Shown: positions 59,263-64,000 of the stretch, piece after piece | Layout of the letters: each line of letters opens with the position of its first letter | Numbering within the stretch: position 1 is the stretch's first letter | DNA from: Azorinus chamasolen | Lineage: Eukaryota; Mollusca; Bivalvia; Cardiida; Solecurtidae | Direction of reading: 5' to 3' | Length of the DNA stretch: 64,000 bases | NCBI GenBank assembly: GCA_963576725.1 | Contig: OY755237.1 | Coordinates: 63,155,423 to 63,219,422 of the forward strand | Position numbers and translations under genes: made by a program | Notes under the pieces: generated by a model | The model's database searches: none | What the model saw: the letters and a program-made list of their open reading frames with translations, nothing else | What the model was told of the DNA's origin: nothing

Positions 59263-59530
59263 CGATTTTTGGAATGTCATATCCTGCAGATTCTTTTGCA
59301 TCGTACGTGGCAAATTTAGCATCCTTTGAGTTGTGTAAGGCCTTGAGCGTAATTCCTATTACATTTTTTCCCGGGTTCATAGCCTTTGACAATTCTTGTA
59401 GAAACCGGAGTCTGTTTGTTTTATATTTACACCGCCCAGAGCGGCATCCTCTGGACCTATCCTTCTCCGCGACAATCTGAGTCGTTTGAAAACAAAGAAA
59501 AGCGGTTGCGACCAAAATGCATATCTTCAT
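59263..59530 (-). CDS. First exon of a putative secreted protein
   Basis: ATG at 59530 has G at -3, with an in-frame TAG two codons upstream that fixes the start. The exon runs 89 codons plus one base and ends at a strong donor (ATCG then GTAAGA), so the intron is phase 1. Residues 1-21 form a signal peptide (MKICILVATAFLCF hydrophobic core, likely cut after IVA). The mature part is basic, has a close Cys pair (GCRSGRC, residues 28-34), a segment LRFLQELSKAMNPG and ends near ESAGYDIPKI. It likely acts outside the cell or in the secretory pathway. I do not recognise the family. Later exons should lie at lower coordinates, but none could be identified among the repeats to 58600. Confidence 0.75.
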
Positions 59531-59597
59531 CTCCTACTGAATGTTTAGAGAGTTACAACAATAAATAAAATAATTTTCTCAGGAAACAATATTGGTG

Positions 59598-59605
59598 TTA
59601 TATAT
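59598..59605 (-). promoter_or_regulatory. Candidate TATA box for the secreted-protein gene
   Basis: On the minus strand ATATATAA lies about 70 bases upstream of the ATG, leaving room for a transcription start near 59570 and a short 5' leader. No T or P element lies between it and the ATG. Confidence 0.5.
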
Positions 59606-59912
59606 CTTTTCTTTTGTAATTTCTTTCTTTGAAGTCAGAACCCTTTCTTTTCTCACTTTTTTAATTATCACATTTCTCCATAAATTTTGGTTACAATTAA
59701 GCTAACTATGCAAAGAAGAGATATGCTCCCATGCATGCATTCGACTCCTGTACAGCCCCTTTCACCTCCAAATTGAATCACCTATGAGCGCCAGTGAGAC
59801 TTCTTGTAGCGCAGTGACATCAGGCGCTTGTATATTGTCAGTGTCTCTAGTCACCTGCTAGTTACCAATAACGCTGTGAACAAGTATTGGGTGCCTTTCG
59901 TTAATTTCATAT
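59606..59912. other. Upstream region of the secreted-protein gene
   Basis: T-rich at first (TTTCTTTTGTAATTTC) and then mixed. No transposon copy is recognised for 300 bp, as expected of a promoter region. No further sites assigned. Confidence 0.4.
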
Positions 59913-59916
59913 TTAA

Positions 59917-60122
59917 CCCTTATCCCGCTATGAAAAAATAATGTATGCTCAAAGTGGAGCCTGATTCAAATTTGACTACTTCCGATTAGAAATAGATATG
60001 GAGAAACTATTGACCGATCGTCAAACAGCTAGGATCCTGATGAGACACCGAGTTACTCGGTGTCTCATCAGGATCCAAGCTGTTTGCAAATGTCAGTCAA
60101 TTCGCGGATAGCGTGACAAGGG
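59917..60122 (+). mobile_element. T2 TTAA-class MITE
   Basis: TTAA at 59913-59916, right CTAA. CCCTTATCCCGCTATG to GCGTGACAAGGG. The palindrome AACAGCTAGGATCCTGATG to CATCAGGATCCAAGCTG is perfect apart from one base; core ACACCGAGTTACTCGGTGT. Type T2 copy. Confidence 0.9.
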
Positions 60123-60412
60123 CTAACAGTCATCATTTGAAAACAGTGTGCTTCATTCACACTGTATTAAGCTAGCCGCTATCGGTACGAACAACATAGC
60201 CAACCAGTTATTGTGAATCTCGCGAACCACTGTAACGGAATCAATATGGGGAAAATAAACTTATTCTCAAGCCAAACCAGTGAACAGAATGACTTGTATA
60301 GAAAACTCATTTGTTACCATAGTGAGTATAACATGTCGCTTGAAAGTATAATAACAGTATACCAGAGGTCCAGATAAGATGCGTAAATTTATACATTTTC
60401 AAGAATAACTCC
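60123..60412. other. No feature found
   Basis: Mixed-composition sequence without a recognised repeat or exon. Confidence 0.45.
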
Positions 60413-60415
60413 TTT

Positions 60416-60516
60416 TATTTCTCCACCAAACCCTGTATCGTGACCATTCTTTAGACTCCCATTGAAGAGACGATTCTAAAGAGTGGTCACAGTATATGGT
60501 TTGGTGCAGAAATGGT
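60416..60516. mobile_element. Solo P5-type hairpin
   Basis: TTTCTCCACCAAACCCTG and CAGTATATGGTTTGGTGC with GTGACCATTCTTTAGACTCC and GACGATTCTAAAGAGTGGTC. Related to 31036; more diverged; no TIRs. Confidence 0.7.
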
Positions 60517-60539
60517 CATTTTAGTATTTGGGTTTTTAT

Positions 60540-60687
60540 CTGTAGCTCTCTTCAAAGACCACTGTAACTATGTCTAATTCTTAGTTGCAGATAAGTGGTA
60601 TTTTTCTGTACTATAAAGTGTATGTAGAAAGCTCCAATAGGATGTCTCAGCGTTATGTTTGGTCTGTATTTAGCAACCACTTGCTTT
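60540..60687. mobile_element. P-class relic cut by T7
   Basis: AGAAAGCTCCAATAGGATG, TTTGGTCTGTATTTAGCAACC and ACTTGCTTTTTAA. Left TIR not visible. Confidence 0.4.
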
Positions 60688-60691
60688 TTAA

Positions 60692-60913
60692 CCCATTCCA
60701 GCATATTGATGCCTGTTGACGCCTCCGTAAAAGCCACCTTTCTGAAATATTTGTGATAAATAGAGCATTTGCTCTATAGGAGCAAATACTATATTTATCG
60801 CAATAGTTTCAAACATACACAATTGTAGAATTGTTATTTTCTCTAGTAAATTCTCCTTTTCAGTAGATTTATTCAAAGAGGTTGGGTCTGAAAATAGCCT
60901 ATTAGGGAATGGG
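60692..60913 (-). mobile_element. T7 TTAA-class MITE
   Basis: TTAA at 60688-60691 and 60914-60917. CCCATTCCAGCATATTGATG, palindrome with tip TTGCTCTATAGGAGCAA, TCTAGTAAATTCTCC, end GGGAATGGG. Confidence 0.9.
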
Positions 60914-61175
60914 TTAAGATAGCATTATTTATCCATTATGTGGTCTATATACAACAGTTCTATTCTATATAAACAATTAATGTGCCCTGCTTTAGAGTAA
61001 AACAATCAGTTCAATCAATTCATTTTAGAACTGTATAATCAAACAAACAGACCGGCATACTGCCAAACAATACTCACATGTATTTACAAAACAGCCAAAA
61101 CCTTGCTTTAGTAGCTGAATCGTTGTTGTTCTAAATATGGAAGTAAAAACCTATCGTCAAAACATCAATATGCTA

Positions 61176-61395
61176 AACCTTACTCCTGCGTAAAAAAGAT
61201 AATGTCTGCTCAAATTTTGATTTGTTGTAATTTTGACTACTTCCGATTCGATATTTATTCCGAAACTATTATTTAAGCGACAAACAGTTTGGATCCAGAT
61301 GAGACGCCGAGTTACTCGGCCGAGTTACTCGGCGTCTCATCTGGATCCAAGCTGTTTGCAACGGTGTGGTAGGTCCCATATCATGGATTTAGTGC
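61176..61395. mobile_element. T2 MITE with duplicated tip
   Basis: CCTTACTCCTGCG after CTAA; AACAGTTTGGATCCAGATG to ATCTGGATCCAAGCTG. The core has CCGAGTTACTCGG twice in series, so the tip itself was duplicated as a unit. Right end uncertain. Confidence 0.78.
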
Positions 61396-61624
61396 TAAGT
61401 CAATAGCAAGGCTTACTTTTCGTTAGTAAGTGTGGAGTATTTATGACACGAGACGATATTCTGCAGGTTACGCTGAATCAGACTGGTTCGCTCAGTGTTG
61501 AAGGGAGATAATCCAAAGAAAACTATAAGAAAAGCATAAACGATTGCAAACAACAGATGGCTCAAAGAAGAGTTATTTCCAAAATGGAATTTCATTCACA
61601 TGTTATGAGAATTACCAAGAAAAC

Positions 61625-62660
61625 ATGTACAGTGCAGTCTCTATAGAGGCAACATAATGCACAATGTAGTCTCTGCATCGGTCTCGTAATGAATAATGAA
61701 GTGTCGATAGTAGCAACATAGTCTATATTATGGCAAAATAATGGGTAATGGTGATTGGAGTCCATATTATGCCAGTATAATGAGAAATGGAGTCTCTATA
61801 GCGGTCACATAATGAATAATAGAGTCTCCGAAGTGGCCACATACTGAACAATGGGGTGTCAATAGTGTAAACATCATGAAAAATGGAGTCCATGTTATGG
61901 CCACTTGATGAATAATGGAGTCTGTATAGCGGCCACAGAATGAATAATGACATCTCTATAAGTGTTACTTAATGAATTATGGAGTCTCTATGACGGCAAT
62001 ATAACGAATAATGGAGTCTCTATAGCGTCTATACAATGAATATTGAAGTCTCTATAATGGTCATTTAATGAATAATGGAGTTTCTAAAGCGGTCATATAA
62101 TGATCCATGGGGTCTCTGTAACAACCATATAATGAATAATGCTTTCTCTATAAATACCATGTAATGATTAATGGAGTCTCTATAACGGCCATACAGTAAA
62201 ACCTCTCTTAATCGGAATTCTAGTAGAGAAGAATTTAGATATTTTAGGCAGGTGACTGCATAATGCAGGGTGAAAGTCATACAGAAAGCTCCTCTAGGAG
62301 CTTTCTGCATGACTTCCACCCTGCATTAAGCTGACACATGTCCCCAAGACCGATATTTATACTAAATTTAACGTCCGGTTAAGAGAGGGTTTACTGCATA
62401 ATGAAGTCTCATCGCAGTCATATAATGAATAACGCAGTCTCTTTGCGGCCACACAATGAACACTGGAGTCTCCACAGCAGCCACGTAATGATTCATTGAG
62501 TTTCAAAGGCGACTGCAGAATAAAACTGGAGTCTCTATAACGGCCAAATAATGAACAGAGGAGTCTCTACATCGGCCACAGGATAAATAATGTAGTCTCT
62601 ACTGAGGCCATAATGAAAAATGGAGCGACGAAAGCGATTGTATTTAATGGATTCTCTGTA
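61625..62660. repeat. Minisatellite, 32 bp unit, about 26 copies
   Basis: Units AATAATGGAGTCTCTATAGC then GGCCACATAATG, diverged. Interrupted by a P2 at 62194-62396. The segment TCTCTATAACGGCCA inside the unit equals part of the P1 terminal sequence. Confidence 0.88.
62194..62396 (-). mobile_element. P2 TA-class MITE inside the minisatellite
   Basis: TA on the left, CA on the right; array sequence GGCCATAATGAAG is restored without it. Tip GCTCCTCTAGGAGC, arms nearly perfect; right end GAGAGGGTTTACTG. Confidence 0.92.
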
Positions 62661-62672
62661 ACGGTCACTTAA

Positions 62673-62837
62673 CTCATTCCATACTAGACTATTTTAGACC
62701 CGAACTCTTTCAATTAATCTACCGAAAAGGAGCATTAATTATAGAAAAGGAGTATTTTGGAATTGTGTAGTTTTTAAATCATTGTGATAAATATGAGTTT
62801 TACAGAGGCGCAAAAAGGTGTCAGTAGGAGAAAATGA
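62673..62837 (+). mobile_element. T7 MITE, hairpin deleted
   Basis: TTAA at 62669-62672. CTCATTCCATACTAGAC, TCTACCGAAAAGGAGC, ATTGTGATAAATATGAG, then directly TTTTACAGAGGCGC. End GGAGAAAATG. Confidence 0.8.
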
Positions 62838-62979
62838 TGGTTGCATAATACGGGGAAAAGTAATGCAGTAAGCTTGATCCGAAGTGTTCTCAAATTCAAT
62901 TAAATAAAGGTGCTATTGTATGTTCGAGAACTGACCGGCAATGTTGAAATCGGACGAAGCTTTCAGTTTGTACCGAAGG

Positions 62980-63050
62980 GGTCACATACGTAGATTAGAA
63001 GGAGCATTTAATGGAAGAAAATGAAACTTTAGAAGTGTGTAGTTCTGAAA
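62980..63050 (+). mobile_element. T7 relic
   Basis: GAAGGAGCATTTAATGGAAG and AAACTTTAGAAGTGTGTAG match the T7 interior only. Confidence 0.45.
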
Positions 63051-63404
63051 ATGCATAAATGGTCTAAAATGACGTATAGCATACAGAGGTTTGAATCTTC
63101 GTGGATAACACGTGTCTCATTTACAATGATTCAACGTGAAATTTGCTGCAATGTGTCATAACGTGGGTGTATTAATTATAATAAAAGAAACATCGTTGCG
63201 TTACTAGTAGAAGAAAAAAATATTATTCTAGGAATGTCACAGAGTTATAGTTTGAAAAAACGTGTCAGCTGATACATAAATAGTGCCATGGGTATACTTT
63301 TTGTTGTGATATCATATAATATTGCAGAAAATAGGTTTTGCAGTATAAAATCGTTTTGTTAATCAAGAAAATCACGAAGATGAATTACATTTCGTGTCTA
63401 TTAA

Positions 63405-63616
63405 CCCTTTCCTCCATTAATATTTATGTAAGAAATAATGATATCATGGATATTTATTACACTAATTGTTACAATAGCACATGGACATTGGAGCATATCA
63501 TATCTATATTATATCACAAGCAAACAGAACATACCCTAATCAGACGGCTCCTATATATAGGAGCAGTCCGAGCTTGATCTGCTCTGTTTACAAGCGTGTA
63601 AAAATGCGTATATATG
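63405..63616 (-). mobile_element. T6 MITE, right end lost
   Basis: TTAA at 63401-63404. CCCTTTCCTCCATTAATATTT, ATGTAAGAAATAATGATATC, stem AGCAAACAGAACATACCC with tip GCTCCTATATATAGGAGC (AT inserted at the tip). It ends at GCGTATATATGG next to P3. Confidence 0.82.
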
Positions 63617-63814
63617 GCCCCTTGAATACGACCACCAAAAAGGGGCATAATTCACATTGGCAAAGGCAGGTGGTAGCTTAATGCAGGACGAACGTTATGC
63701 AGAAAGCTCCTATAGGAGATTTCTGCTTAATGTTCATCCTACATTAAGCAACAACCTGCTTATGGAGACAGCCATGTTTGTTCATTAAATGGCCGCATTA
63801 GAGGGGTTTTACTG
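63617..63814 (-). mobile_element. P3 MITE between 20 bp direct repeats
   Basis: Left end CCCCTTGAATACGACC lacks CAGTAAAA; right end GAGGGGTTTTACTG is intact. ATGGCCCCTTGAAT occurs at 63614 and again at 63818. Tip GCTCCTATAGGAGA. Confidence 0.78.
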
Positions 63815-63833
63815 TGTATGGCCCCTTGAATGC

Positions 63834-63945
63834 GAAACAGTGTAATCCCATATCCTGGACGAGTCCTCTGGTCAGGGTCTGCACTGTGTGTCATTCAAAC
63901 TCCTTTCGCAAAATATCCCCGTTTCAGATTGAATGGACTTTATCG
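63834..63945. mobile_element. Unnamed T-like relic
   Basis: CTGGACGAGTCCTCTGGTC, AGGGTCTGCACTGTGTG and TCATTCAAACTCCTTTCGC resemble 53880-53945, so this is a second copy of another worn TTAA-type family. Confidence 0.45.
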
Positions 63946-63949
63946 TTAA

Positions 63950-64000
63950 CTCTATCCCTCATAAAACTCAGCAAACAGAGTAGACCCAGATCAGACGACT
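63950..64000 (+). mobile_element. T5 MITE, cut by window end
   Basis: TTAA at 63946-63949, CTCTATCCCTCATAAAACTC, then AGCAAACAGAGTAGACCCAG. It continues outside the window. Confidence 0.75.

Overview
The window looks like repeat-dense, gene-poor, AT-rich eukaryotic DNA. A tRNA-headed SINE with a MetaSINE/Nin-DC-like central domain, together with abundant short hairpin transposons, suggests a marine invertebrate. A mollusc, perhaps a bivalve, is the best guess, but the species cannot be fixed from the sequence. There are no operons, rRNA genes, CRISPR arrays or long reading frames.

Most of the 64 kb is built from short non-autonomous DNA elements (about 150-360 bp) of two kinds. The T class is flanked by TTAA and has termini of the CCCTTT...AAAGGG type, the hallmark of piggyBac-type MITEs. 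The P class is flanked by TA and has termini starting CAGT (usually CAGTAAAACC), the hallmark of pogo/Tigger (Tc1/mariner) MITEs. Labels used here are local. T1 has termini CCCTTCGCTTGC. T2 has CCCTTATCCCGC and a GGATCC-bearing palindrome. T3 has CCCTTTCGCTGCC. T4 has CCCTTTCGGCGCC. T5 has CCCTTTCCCTCATATAAAC. T6 has CCCTTTACTCCATAAATAC. T7 has CCCATTCCCTCATAGGC. T8 has CCCTTTCAAATGGAC. T9 has CCCATTTGCTCCC. P1 continues CTCTATAACGG, P2 CTCTAAACCGGAC, P3 CTCTAATGCGACC and P4 CTGTCTTAAGCGG. P5 is CAGTGCTCCCTCC and P6 is CAGTTGAACTTCG. Strand signs give orientation relative to the copy that reads in the direction of these labels. Almost every element carries a 50-100 bp palindrome in its middle.

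The elements are nested in each other with exact TTAA or TA duplications, sit back to back sharing one TTAA, and recombine into chimeras. Five minisatellite arrays (about 28-67 bp periods), a few simple repeats, one full SINE and one SINE head complete the repeat content.

Only two stretches look like genuine protein-coding exons, both on the minus strand. One is a signal-peptide first exon at 59263-59530, with an upstream TATA box and a good splice donor. The other is a phase 1-1 internal exon at 40518-40751. Neither family is recognised.

The most interesting signal is that the palindromes of at least eight subfamilies, from both the TTAA and TA classes, share the same tip, GCTCCTNNAGGAGC, while arms and termini differ. 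Several TTAA subfamilies also keep a fixed mismatch in the stem whose polarity follows element orientation. This points to a shared, exchangeable hairpin module moving between unrelated transposon families.
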